From a virus, in IMG/VR virus record IMGVR_UViG_3300042860_002611, positions 1-64,000 of that record: a stretch of DNA of 64,000 nt, one strand, 5' to 3'. Of the stretch, positions 24,921-33,524 are shown piece by piece (position 1 is the first letter of the stretch; each line of letters starts with the position of its first letter). The notes under the pieces are model-generated. The model did no database searches, was not told the DNA's origin, and saw only the letters and a program-made list of their open reading frames with translations. Both the position numbers and the translations under genes were made by a program.

Positions 24921-24996
24921 TAAATAACGATTTTAACTCCCTTAAAGGGAAATTTTACTTACTTTTTTAACCAATTTAAACCACTTAGGAAAACTT

Positions 24997-25896
24997 ATGC
25001 AAAAACCAACAGGACTTGATTTAATTAAACAAAAACTTGCAGAACTTAACAAACAAGCACAAAAACCTTCAAATTCAGGAGGCGGAGGTAACAACGTTTT
25101 TTGGAAACCCGGACAAACCAAAGACGACAAAGGAAATTCGTTAACTGATCAGATTCGAATTCTGCCAAACCCTTATACCGAAGAAGGTTATCCATTTGCA
25201 GAACTTTACTTTTATTATGATTTTGGAAAAACATGGATTTCGCCAACTTGCTTTCAAAAACATGACCCAATTGTTGAATATTGTAACGGACTAACTTCTG
25301 GTGGAAAACTTTCAAAAGAAGAATATGTCACTAAGATGCAGATTAAACGTAAATTAATGCCAAAGGATCGCGTTTACGTTCCAGTTTTGGTTCGAGGTCA
25401 AGAAAGTGATGGTGTTAAATTTTGGGGCTTTTCAAAGACAATTTTCAATCAAATTTTGGAAATTATGGCGGACGATGATTATGGTGATATTACCAGTTTG
25501 AAGACTGGTCGCGATATGACTGTCAAATATACTCCGCCATCAAAAGAGGGAGAATTTGGTAAGACGACTATTGTGGTTAAACCAAATCAAACCGTAGCAA
25601 CAGATGATCCGGAAGTTTTGGATAAAATCAAAAATATGCCAAATGTGGCTGAATTGTTCACTTGTCCAACTGAACAAGAACTTGAAGACGCACTTGCTAA
25701 GTATTTGAAGGTTGAACCAGAAGTTAAACAAACTCCTTCAAATCCTAACAATGTTCGTACAAATCACGCTGCTACAAACGAAGGTTTTGATATGACAAAC
25801 TTCCAAGTTCCGGGTTCTGAACCTAAACAACCTACTTCACAAGTTGATGTTTCTGATATTGAAAAACAATTTGAAGATTTGTTGAACAGTAAATAA
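24997..25896 (+). CDS. gp32: Single-stranded DNA-binding protein, gp32-like
   Basis: 299 residues, same length as T4 gp32 (301). Basic N-terminal helix (LIKQKLAELNKQAQK), Gly-rich linker, OB-fold core with aromatic residues (FWKPG, YPFAELYFYYDFGKTW), a Cys/His group (PTCFQKHDPIVEYC) at the place of the T4 zinc site, and an acidic, flexible C-terminus ending DIEKQFEDLLNSK. It coats single-stranded DNA in replication and recombination. It has its own promoter, leader and terminator and is next to uvsX. Confidence 0.9.
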   Translation: MQKPTGLDLIKQKLAELNKQAQKPSNSGGGGNNVFWKPGQTKDDKGNSLTDQIRILPNPYTEEGYPFAELYFYYDFGKTWISPTCFQKHDPIVEYCNGLTSGGKLSKEEYVTKMQIKRKLMPKDRVYVPVLVRGQESDGVKFWGFSKTIFNQILEIMADDDYGDITSLKTGRDMTVKYTPPSKEGEFGKTTIVVKPNQTVATDDPEVLDKIKNMPNVAELFTCPTEQELEDALAKYLKVEPEVKQTPSNPNNVRTNHAATNEGFDMTNFQVPGSEPKQPTSQVDVSDIEKQFEDLLNSK

Positions 25897-25918
25897 TTGT
25901 TTGTTTGTGTATTTAATG

Positions 25919-25954
25919 GGGAATCAGCCTCAAAAACTGGTTCCCTTATTTTTT
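25919..25954 (+). terminator. Rho-independent terminator after gp32
   Basis: Stem GGGAATCAG (25919-25927) with CTGGTTCCC (25937-25945), one G-T pair, 9-base loop, followed by TTATTTTTT. It would separate gp32 mRNA, needed in high amount, from the uvsX operon. Confidence 0.8.
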
Positions 25955-25979
25955 AAATCCCTTTTTAAATGAAAACTTA

Positions 25980-27149
25980 ATGGCGAAAAAAACTACTGAA
26001 AAACCTACGAAGATAGAAAGAATTGATGATTTAGCGTCTGATGTACTTTCGATTATAAATAAAAAATTTAAGGAATATCCTAACGCTGCTGAATTTTTAT
26101 CGGCAGCGAATATGATTCAAAGTTGGTGTCCCACTGGATGTGATATTTTAGATTTATCAATTTCAAATAGACCTCATGGCGGATTAGGATTTGGGACGGT
26201 TGTGGAATTAAGTGGTTTAGAAGGCAGCGGCAAAAGTTTGTTAGCAGCGCACATATTAACTGAATGTCAAAAAATGGGGGGCCTTGCGGTTCTATTCGAT
26301 ACCGAAAAGGCAGTCGGTATGCTTGATTTTTACGTTTCAGTCGGGTTAGACCCTGAAAAGGTTATTTACACTGATAAACTTCGTGCATTAGAAGAAATTT
26401 ATGAAGCAGTAGAAATGATTATTGAAAAAACAATTGCTTCTGATAAAGATAAACCAGTTGTTATTGTAATTGATTCAGTTATGGGTGCAAGTACATTGGC
26501 TGAATTGGAAGCAGATTACGAAAAGGATGGTTACGCAACTACCAAAGCAATTGTTAACTCAAAGGCAATGCGAAAAATCCCGTCATTAATTGCTGGTAGA
26601 AAAATTTTGTTGGTGTTGATTAATCAACTTCGTGCTAACATGAATGCTATTGGTTTCGGCGCTGATAAATGGTCAACCTCGGGGGGCCAAGCAATTCCCT
26701 TCACTGCATCTACTCGTTTGAGATTGTCAAAATTAGGACAAATCAAAGGTAAAATTAACGGGATTGATACTGCAATTGGTGAACGTATTCAGGTTCAGGT
26801 TGTTAAAAATAGATTGGGGCCGCCTCGTAGGAAAATAACCTTTGATGTTCGTTACGATAGTGGTATTGACAATTATGGAAGTTGGTTGACTTGTTTGAAA
26901 GAATTGGGAGCCATTGGTCAAAGCGGTTCAAGTTATACATATAAATTTGTAGATGAAGAAACGGGTGAAGAAATTACAAAAAAATTCCAATCCAAAGATT
27001 TCAAGGCCTTATTGACTGAAAATCCGGAATTAAAGGAACGAATTTATAAACAAATTTGTGATGAATATATTATGAAATATGATACAGGTGAAGATGAAGA
27101 AGAATTGGGAATTGACGACATTGAACTTGAAGTAACAAACGAAGATTGA
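25980..27149 (+). CDS. uvsX: RecA-like recombinase UvsX
   Basis: 389 residues (T4 UvsX 391). Walker A GLEGSGKSLLAAH near 79-92, Walker B-type VVIVIDSVMG, and ILLVLINQLRANM with the catalytic-loop Gln, then the L2-like loop region SGGQAIPF. Acidic C-terminus. It pairs homologous DNA for recombination-dependent replication and repair, working with gp32. Confidence 0.92.
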   Translation: MAKKTTEKPTKIERIDDLASDVLSIINKKFKEYPNAAEFLSAANMIQSWCPTGCDILDLSISNRPHGGLGFGTVVELSGLEGSGKSLLAAHILTECQKMGGLAVLFDTEKAVGMLDFYVSVGLDPEKVIYTDKLRALEEIYEAVEMIIEKTIASDKDKPVVIVIDSVMGASTLAELEADYEKDGYATTKAIVNSKAMRKIPSLIAGRKILLVLINQLRANMNAIGFGADKWSTSGGQAIPFTASTRLRLSKLGQIKGKINGIDTAIGERIQVQVVKNRLGPPRRKITFDVRYDSGIDNYGSWLTCLKELGAIGQSGSSYTYKFVDEETGEEITKKFQSKDFKALLTENPELKERIYKQICDEYIMKYDTGEDEEELGIDDIELEVTNED

Positions 27150-27152
27150 TAT

Positions 27153-27365
27153 ATGAAATTAAATAATTTAATTGATTTTTTACATCAAGTGCCTGATCAA
27201 TACTTGAATTACGATGTTGTTTTTTCTGAATTTTCAGATGTTGATGATACCGAATTAACAGTTCGTTTAGATAAACCTTTGGTTGGATTTTTCTGCGATG
27301 AGAATACCCAAGAAATTGTATTTTTAGATAACGAAAATATGGATTATTATGAAAAAAGAATTTGA
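27153..27365 (+). CDS. Small acidic hypothetical protein
   Basis: 70 residues, begins KLNNLIDFLHQVPDQYLNYD, a pattern seen in small phage proteins of unknown role (helix, then beta strands). Overlaps the next gene by 17 bp. Confidence 0.6.
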   Translation: MKLNNLIDFLHQVPDQYLNYDVVFSEFSDVDDTELTVRLDKPLVGFFCDENTQEIVFLDNENMDYYEKRI

Positions 27366-27558
27366 CGTACTTGTAAATTCTCACCATCTTGAAAATGGGA
27401 ATTGGAAACTTACAATTTCACTTGAAAGTGAATTTTTGGATTCTGAATTACCATCGGATTTCAAAAGTGAATATATAATTGATGATGAACAAAAACGTAA
27501 ACGATTTATAGAAATGGTTTATAACTTTCTCAAAAATAATTTAGAAAAAGATGCTTAA
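27349..27558 (+). CDS. Small hypothetical protein
   Basis: 69 residues, charged, beta then helical (ENGNWKLTISLESEF, FIEMVYNFLKNNL). Overlaps genes at both ends. Function unknown. Confidence 0.55.
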   Translation: MKKEFDVLVNSHHLENGNWKLTISLESEFLDSELPSDFKSEYIIDDEQKRKRFIEMVYNFLKNNLEKDA

Positions 27559-27790
27559 CTTAGTTCGAATTTTATGGAGTAGTATATTTCTGGTTACTGT
27601 ATTGTGGGTGATCGGAACAATTGGTAAATTAATATCCGAGTTTAGTTCGACAGCACATTCATTTGTTGCTTGGCTTGCTAAAATAGGATTTGTCGTGGTT
27701 GCGATTGGTTTGTTGGTAATACTTGGTTGGTTAGTATTTTCTTTGATAAATCCTGATAATAAAAATTCGATAACACGGTTTTTTGAATGA
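27551..27790 (+). CDS. Small two-helix membrane protein
   Basis: 79 residues with two hydrophobic segments (about 3-27 and 38-66, the latter FVAWLAKIGFVVVAIGLLVI). No signal cleavage site evident. Its TGA overlaps the exonuclease start (ATGA). Could affect the host membrane; unproven. Confidence 0.6.
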   Translation: MLNLVRILWSSIFLVTVLWVIGTIGKLISEFSSTAHSFVAWLAKIGFVVVAIGLLVILGWLVFSLINPDNKNSITRFFE

Positions 27791-28773
27791 ATAAAACCAG
27801 AAATGATAGAGTCTTAATAATCGACTCATTGAATTCTTACATGAGAATTTTCTCTTCAATGTCCGACATTTCAGAAAGAGGTGATTATATTGGGGGGATA
27901 CTTGGATTTTTACGTTCAATTGGAAGTAACATTCGAGATTTCAAACCAACGAGATGTATCTTAGTTTGGGATGGAAGTGGAGGTTCACAACGACGTAAAA
28001 AAGTGTTTCCTGAATACAAGGCCAACCGTAATGGTTCAAGTGGTTTGAGGAAGGATTTATTTTCAAGTGTAGAGGAAGAAAAACAGGTCATGCGAACGCA
28101 GATGGCTCAAATATTCAAGTATTTTGAAAATTTACCAGTCGAAGTTTATTGTGTTCCGAACGTTGAAGCAGATGATGTAATTGCGTATATGACTATGCAA
28201 TATTTCAAACCCTTGGATTCAAAGGTTCGAATTGTAAGTACGGACAGAGACTTTTTACAGTTAGTTAGTCCGAACGTTGAAATTTATTCGCCTGTTAAAA
28301 AGAAACTTTATACAAATGAAAATTTCTATCAGGAGTTGAACCTTACGCCGGAAGAATATTTAACGTTTAGGGTAGTAACGGGCGATGTAAGTGATAACAT
28401 TGACGGAGTTCCGGGAATTGGTTTGAAAACATTGGTTAAATCGTTTCCACAACCAACTTCCATTCAAAGGTTAATTGAAGAAAGTAAACAAAAAATTCAA
28501 GAAGAAAAGAAACCAAAACAAATATTCAAAAACATAGTTGAAAACGAACAATTACTTGAACGAAATTATTATTTGATGCAATTACAGGAAACTGATATTT
28601 CCGGTGCAACTAAGATAAATTTGTTTGAAAGGTTGGAAAATCCAAAAATAAGTAAAACAAACAACTATCAGATACGAAAGTTAATGATGGAAGATGGATT
28701 GGCTACTGTTTTCAAAAATGTTGATGAGTGGTTGTTAATGACATTTTCAGGTTTAAACGTATGGACAACTTAA
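27787..28773 (+). CDS. 5'-3' exonuclease / RNase H-like (FEN family)
   Basis: 328 residues. FEN metal ligands are visible: LIIDSLNSYMR, ILVWDGSGGSQRR, FPEYKANR, NVEADDVIAYM, IVSTDRDFLQLV, and the helix-hairpin-helix GDVSDNIDGVPGIGLKTLV. T4 RNase H (305 residues) removes RNA primers from lagging-strand fragments. Located between uvsX and gp41, consistent with that role. Confidence 0.9.
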   Translation: MNKTRNDRVLIIDSLNSYMRIFSSMSDISERGDYIGGILGFLRSIGSNIRDFKPTRCILVWDGSGGSQRRKKVFPEYKANRNGSSGLRKDLFSSVEEEKQVMRTQMAQIFKYFENLPVEVYCVPNVEADDVIAYMTMQYFKPLDSKVRIVSTDRDFLQLVSPNVEIYSPVKKKLYTNENFYQELNLTPEEYLTFRVVTGDVSDNIDGVPGIGLKTLVKSFPQPTSIQRLIEESKQKIQEEKKPKQIFKNIVENEQLLERNYYLMQLQETDISGATKINLFERLENPKISKTNNYQIRKLMMEDGLATVFKNVDEWLLMTFSGLNVWTT

Positions 28774-30134
28774 ATCAGTATGGGTATAAATTTCAAGTCA
28801 AGGTTCTGACTGCATTAATAACGGACAGAGATTTTTTAACTCAAAGTTTAGATTTAATCCAACCTGATTATTTTGAAAGTCCGGCATTGAAGTGGTTAGT
28901 TGAAAAAACTTACGATTATTTCAAAGTTTTCAAATTACTTCCAACCATTGACGTATTCAAGATTCAAATTTCAAATATTCCTCAAACTCAAACATTAAGA
29001 GAGGAAGTTGTAAATTCACTCAAAGAAGCGTTTAAGGAAATTGAAAGTAGTGACTTAAAATACATCAAAGAAACGGCAATCCAATTTGGTCAAAATCAGG
29101 CAATTAAACAAGCATTTGAAAGTTCAATAAATGATTTCCAACAAGGTAATTACGATTCAATTTTATCAAGGTTCAAAGTTGCTATTCAAAAAGGAATTGT
29201 AAATCAAAACTTCGGTCACAATTTTATTGATGATGTTGAATATCGATATACGGAAGAAGCAGAACCTGAACGAGTAAAAACTGGTTTTGAAGTATTGGAT
29301 GAAGTGACGAACGGAGGATTGCCGAAAGGTTGTTTGGGGATCATCATCGCACCGAGTGGATTAGGAAAATCATGGTTTTTGACTAAACTCGGCGCAAACG
29401 CAGTAAAAGCAGGAAAAACTGTCTTACATTATACTTTGGAATTGGCGGATATTTATACTGCTAAACGATACGATTCCCTTCTGAATAATATCCCTTTTGA
29501 CGATTTAAAATATCATCAGGATCAAGTTAAAAATACAGTTTCAAAGTTAAAAGGTAAACTTTTCATTAAAGAGTTTCCGCCCTCGACTTTGAGTTTAACT
29601 GGATTGGAAGCGCATTTAGAAAAATTTGTTTTAGCAGGGCATAAGCCAGATTTATTGATAATTGACTATCCAGAACTTTTAAAGATTGATTTTACAGGTG
29701 AACGTGACGATAAAGTTTTAGGCCAACTTTATACTGATATTCGAGGTTTGGCTGGAAGGTTTGGTGTTGCTTGCTGGGTTGTTGACCAAACAAATAGGCA
29801 AAATAGCGATGTTGATATTATCGAAAATTCGGGCATTTCAAATTCATTTGCAAAAATATTTGCTGCCGATGTTGTAATGTCACTTTCCAGACGGAGAAAG
29901 GATAAGGTGAATAAAACAGCAAGGTTATATTTATCAAAGTCAAGGTTAGGCCCAGACGGATTAACATTTCCGGGAAAATTTGATACTTATTCGCCCATCA
30001 TTGAGTTTTATCATCCTGAATCTGAACAAGGACAAAAAACAAAAAATGAAACCATGAGTGATTCAGAATATCAGCAAAAAGTTGCAGCCGAAGAATATCA
30101 AAGACAGCAAAATCGTAAAAAACAATTGTTTTAA
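28761..30134 (+). CDS. gp41: Replicative DNA helicase, gp41/DnaB-like
   Basis: 457 residues from ATG 28761 (MDNLNQYGYKF); a GTG at 28728 in frame would overlap the exonuclease gene more. RecA-like core: TGFEVLDEVTNGGLP, Walker A IIIAPSGLGKSWFL, LHYTLELADIYTAKR, Walker B DLLIIDYPELLKI, and an arginine-finger segment ADVVMSLSRRRKDK. Hexameric helicase that unwinds the fork and recruits primase; no separate primase was seen in this window. C-terminus RKKQLF. Confidence 0.88.
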   Translation: MDNLNQYGYKFQVKVLTALITDRDFLTQSLDLIQPDYFESPALKWLVEKTYDYFKVFKLLPTIDVFKIQISNIPQTQTLREEVVNSLKEAFKEIESSDLKYIKETAIQFGQNQAIKQAFESSINDFQQGNYDSILSRFKVAIQKGIVNQNFGHNFIDDVEYRYTEEAEPERVKTGFEVLDEVTNGGLPKGCLGIIIAPSGLGKSWFLTKLGANAVKAGKTVLHYTLELADIYTAKRYDSLLNNIPFDDLKYHQDQVKNTVSKLKGKLFIKEFPPSTLSLTGLEAHLEKFVLAGHKPDLLIIDYPELLKIDFTGERDDKVLGQLYTDIRGLAGRFGVACWVVDQTNRQNSDVDIIENSGISNSFAKIFAADVVMSLSRRRKDKVNKTARLYLSKSRLGPDGLTFPGKFDTYSPIIEFYHPESEQGQKTKNETMSDSEYQQKVAAEEYQRQQNRKKQLF

Positions 30135-30299
30135 ATGAAAATGATTGAAAGACATCAAAAATTACTCAAATCTGGAATGTTTTGGGAATTTTACCCGCAG
30201 TTATCAGGTGAATGGGAAAAAGATAAAAAAGAATTTACAAGATTAGAAAAATATTACGATAAACATTTTAGAAACAAGGAGAAAAATGGCATTAACTGA
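30135..30299 (+). CDS. Small conserved phage protein (FWEFYP type)
   Basis: 54 residues from ATG 30135: IERHQKLLKSGMFWEFYPQL, then GEWEKDKKEF. I recognise this pattern as a common small ORF of T4-like and other phages, function unknown. Its end overlaps the nrdB start by 14 bp in another frame; an AAGGAG sequence in its tail serves nrdB, one of the few Shine-Dalgarno-like sites in the window. Confidence 0.75.
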   Translation: MKMIERHQKLLKSGMFWEFYPQLSGEWEKDKKEFTRLEKYYDKHFRNKEKNGIN

Positions 30300-31236
30300 T
30301 ACACGACTTTATTATAGACCATTTGAATATCAACAAGCATACGATTTTTACCGAAATGAACAATTAGTTCACTGGACAAAGGATGAAATCAAAATTGGGG
30401 AAGATTTACAAAATTGGAACAATGATTTAACTGAAACTGAAAAGGCAGTAATTGGAGGTATATTAAAGGGATTTACTCAAATGGAAGTTTTGGTGGGTGA
30501 TTATTGGAGAAACGTACCTAAATGGTTTCCTAAGCCTGAAATTGGTTTAATGTGTTCAACATTTTCATATTTTGAGGCTATACATCAGGATAGTTACGCG
30601 CTTATAAATGAAACTTTGGGTCTTGACGATTTTACATCGTTCTTGTATGATGAAGATACCAAACGTAAAATAGATTATTTCATTGATATTCCGGAGGAAA
30701 GTACGATAGAAGACAAAGCAAAGTCCTTAGCAATTTTTTCTGCCTTTGCCGAAGGGTGTATGTTATTTAGTTCATTTGCGGTTTTATTATCATTTCAGCG
30801 TGAAAATTTATTGAAGGGTGTAGGACAAATTGTTTCATTTAGCATTAGGGACGAAAATTTACATAGTGAGGGAGGATGCTGGCTGTTTAATCAATTGTGC
30901 GCAGAAAATGATGGATTAAAGGAATTGGTAAAAAATGATATTTTAGACGCAGCCAGAATGGTTTACGATCTGGAAAAAAAGTTTATTGATAACTTGTTTA
31001 ATGATAATTCTATACGCACATTGAATCCTTTTGATTTGAAACAGTTCATTAAACATAGAATTAATACTAAATTGATTGAACTTGGTTATGAGGCTATTTT
31101 CGAAGTTGATACTGAATCTTTACAAAGAATTTCTTGGTTTGATTCGCTAAGTGCCGGTCAAGAATTCGGCGATTTTTTCGGAACAAGAGTTAGTGCTTAT
31201 ACTAAGGTTGATTTTAAAACTGAGGATTTATTTTAA
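30286..31236 (+). CDS. nrdB: Ribonucleotide reductase class I, small subunit
   Basis: 316 residues. Metal and radical residues follow the class Ia spacing: GDYWRNV (Asp), FEAIHQDSY with Glu-x2-His-x3-Tyr (equivalent to E115, H118, Y122 of E. coli), FAEGCMLF and RDENLHSE (Glu and His). C-terminus KTEDLF is the peptide that docks to NrdA. Makes the tyrosyl radical for dNTP synthesis. 2 bp before nrdA. Confidence 0.93.
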   Translation: MALTDTRLYYRPFEYQQAYDFYRNEQLVHWTKDEIKIGEDLQNWNNDLTETEKAVIGGILKGFTQMEVLVGDYWRNVPKWFPKPEIGLMCSTFSYFEAIHQDSYALINETLGLDDFTSFLYDEDTKRKIDYFIDIPEESTIEDKAKSLAIFSAFAEGCMLFSSFAVLLSFQRENLLKGVGQIVSFSIRDENLHSEGGCWLFNQLCAENDGLKELVKNDILDAARMVYDLEKKFIDNLFNDNSIRTLNPFDLKQFIKHRINTKLIELGYEAIFEVDTESLQRISWFDSLSAGQEFGDFFGTRVSAYTKVDFKTEDLF

Positions 31237-31238
31237 AA

Positions 31239-32984
31239 ATGATAAATAATTGGATTGAAGGACACGATTATCCGGGGTGGATGATTGAAGAAGGGTTGAG
31301 AACCTTAGAACGGCAACATTTATTGGATGGCGAAACGCCAAAAGAAATGTATGTCAGGGTATCTACGGCATTGGCTACTCAACTTAATAAGATGCTGGTT
31401 AAAAACTCAAAATGGTCGGATGATCAAATAACGAAATATTGTGAAATAGTTAAAACTAAATGGTTTGATTATATGTGGGCAGGTTGGTTATGTCCGTCAA
31501 CTCCAATTTTAGCAAATTGTGGTACAAACAGAGGATACACGATTAGTTGTTATATCAATAGGGTTCCCGACTCAATTGACGGAATTTATAACAAACTTCA
31601 CGAAACGGCACTATTGACAAAAATGGGAGGAGGAGTCGGTATAACTTTCGATAAAATTAGAGGCCGTGGAGAACCCATTTCAACCGGAGGATTTACCGAA
31701 GGTACAATTCCGTTTATTAAGGTTTATGATTCGGCGATAGTTGCAACATCACAAGGGTCGGTCAGGCGAGGCGCTATTTCTATAAATTTACCCATTAGGC
31801 ATAAGGATATAAAAGAATTTTTAAAAATTAGATTGCCCATTGGAGATGTAAATCGACAATCATTGAATGTCAATCATTGCGTTACAATAGACGATTACTT
31901 TTATGAATCTCTTTTAAATGGAGATAGTATTGCAAGAGAAATTTGGGCCGAATTGTTATCTACCCGAATGAAAACTGGTCAGCCTTATATTTTTAATTAT
32001 CATAATGCAAATAAAAATAAACCAGACGATTTCAAACGTCGCAATTTAAAAATAGACGGAACAAATATTTGTACTGAAATCATGGCCCCGCATGATTTTG
32101 AACATACAGTTGTGTGTGATTTGGCAAGCGTAAACTTGACAAAATGGGATGAGTTTAAAGATAATGAAGAATTTATAGAACTTTCTTTATTATTTCTGGA
32201 TTGTAATTTGGAGCAATATATAGAAGATGCTTCTGGTAAAATTGGATTTGAAAGTGCTATTAATTTTGCTAAAAAAGCAAGATTGTTAGGTCTTGGAGTT
32301 TTGGGCTGGCACACTTATTTACAATCTAAAATGATTCCTTTTAATAGTTTAACAAGTAAAGCGTGGATTAGAAAAATAGGAACTAAATTTCAAGTAGACG
32401 GTAACAATTATAATCGTAAATGGGGCGAAATATTGGGCAATCCTGAGTGGTGCGATTATAATAGAAATACTACTTTGTTTGCAATAGCCCCTACAACTAC
32501 TAACTCTCTTGTATCGGGCGGGGTTTCGCAAGGAATAGAACCTATAATTTGTAATGCGTGGGTTCAAAAAAGTGCTAAGGGAACATTTATTAGAAAAAAT
32601 AAACATTTCCAAAAATTGATGCAGAAAAAATATAAAGAATATGATACTGAATTGTTATGGAATGATATAATGGTAAAGCATCAAGGTTCGGTTCAGCATT
32701 TGGATTTTTTGACTAATGATGAAAAGGAAGTGTTCTTAACTGCTTATGAATTAAATCAACTTGAACTTGTAAAAAATGCTGCTATATGGCAGCAATACGT
32801 TGATCAAGGTATTTCGTTAAATTTATTTTTCCCTGCTGATGTTGATCCTAAATGGTTCAATAAAGTTCATTTAACTGCATGGGAAGAAGGTATAAAATCG
32901 CTTTATTATGTTAGAACCGAATCCATTTTATCCAGAAATATGAAAAGTTCAACATTTTCAGATTGTTTACACTGTGAAGGTTAA
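31239..32984 (+). CDS. nrdA: Ribonucleotide reductase class I, large subunit
   Basis: 581 residues, shorter than E. coli or T4 NrdA (754-761): there is no N-terminal ATP-cone, so dATP overall inhibition is probably absent, as suits a phage. Catalytic residues are present: TISCYIN (redox Cys), NICTEI (Asn-x-Cys-x-Glu), VVCDLASVNL (partner Cys), PTTTNS loop and the C-terminal CLHC shuttle pair. It reduces ribonucleotides for phage DNA synthesis. Confidence 0.92.
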   Translation: MINNWIEGHDYPGWMIEEGLRTLERQHLLDGETPKEMYVRVSTALATQLNKMLVKNSKWSDDQITKYCEIVKTKWFDYMWAGWLCPSTPILANCGTNRGYTISCYINRVPDSIDGIYNKLHETALLTKMGGGVGITFDKIRGRGEPISTGGFTEGTIPFIKVYDSAIVATSQGSVRRGAISINLPIRHKDIKEFLKIRLPIGDVNRQSLNVNHCVTIDDYFYESLLNGDSIAREIWAELLSTRMKTGQPYIFNYHNANKNKPDDFKRRNLKIDGTNICTEIMAPHDFEHTVVCDLASVNLTKWDEFKDNEEFIELSLLFLDCNLEQYIEDASGKIGFESAINFAKKARLLGLGVLGWHTYLQSKMIPFNSLTSKAWIRKIGTKFQVDGNNYNRKWGEILGNPEWCDYNRNTTLFAIAPTTTNSLVSGGVSQGIEPIICNAWVQKSAKGTFIRKNKHFQKLMQKKYKEYDTELLWNDIMVKHQGSVQHLDFLTNDEKEVFLTAYELNQLELVKNAAIWQQYVDQGISLNLFFPADVDPKWFNKVHLTAWEEGIKSLYYVRTESILSRNMKSSTFSDCLHCEG

Positions 32985-32986
32985 TT

Positions 32987-33331
32987 ATGAAAAAACTAAC
33001 AAATACCGAACTTACCGAAACCGTAAAAGTTGACGTAATTTTCAACGTCCTTTACGATGTTATTCGACCAGTCAAACTTCATTTTGAGGTTGAACTGTTA
33101 AAGAATGATATATCTGGAATTACGCTGAATGAATGGCTTTCAAAGATATTGAATAATAAATTGGTCATTGGCGCAGATGATAATGTTCCTGATAAGGTTG
33201 AACCTTTACAAAGGTTCTTTCCAGAAATATTTACAGTTCAAAATACTGATATCGATTACATCTGTAAAACCATTTATTTCATTTTAAACTCAATTTCACC
33301 AAATAACATTCAAACGTTCAGGTATGAATAA
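32987..33331 (+). CDS. Hypothetical protein
   Basis: 114 residues, mixed helical, starting KLTNTELTETVKVDVIFN. No named motif. Overlaps the next small membrane gene by 8 bp. Confidence 0.55.
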   Translation: MKKLTNTELTETVKVDVIFNVLYDVIRPVKLHFEVELLKNDISGITLNEWLSKILNNKLVIGADDNVPDKVEPLQRFFPEIFTVQNTDIDYICKTIYFILNSISPNNIQTFRYE

Positions 33332-33524
33332 AATACTAACTTCTATTTTAATTATTATTTCAATATTTAGCATCAGTGCCTATATTTTCCAACTTTGTAT
33401 AAATCAATGGTTAAATTATTTTCAACGGAATGAAATAACATATTGGCAATCATTTTCCCTTTTCGTATTGTTAGGTATGGGAATGTATTTTTATAAAAGT
33501 TTAAAAGATTACGTTGGTAAATGA
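33324..33524 (+). CDS. Small membrane protein
   Basis: 66 residues with two hydrophobic helices (about 4-26 and 43-57). The TGA overlaps the methyltransferase ATG (ATGA). Function unknown. Confidence 0.55.
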   Translation: MNKILTSILIIISIFSISAYIFQLCINQWLNYFQRNEITYWQSFSLFVLLGMGMYFYKSLKDYVGK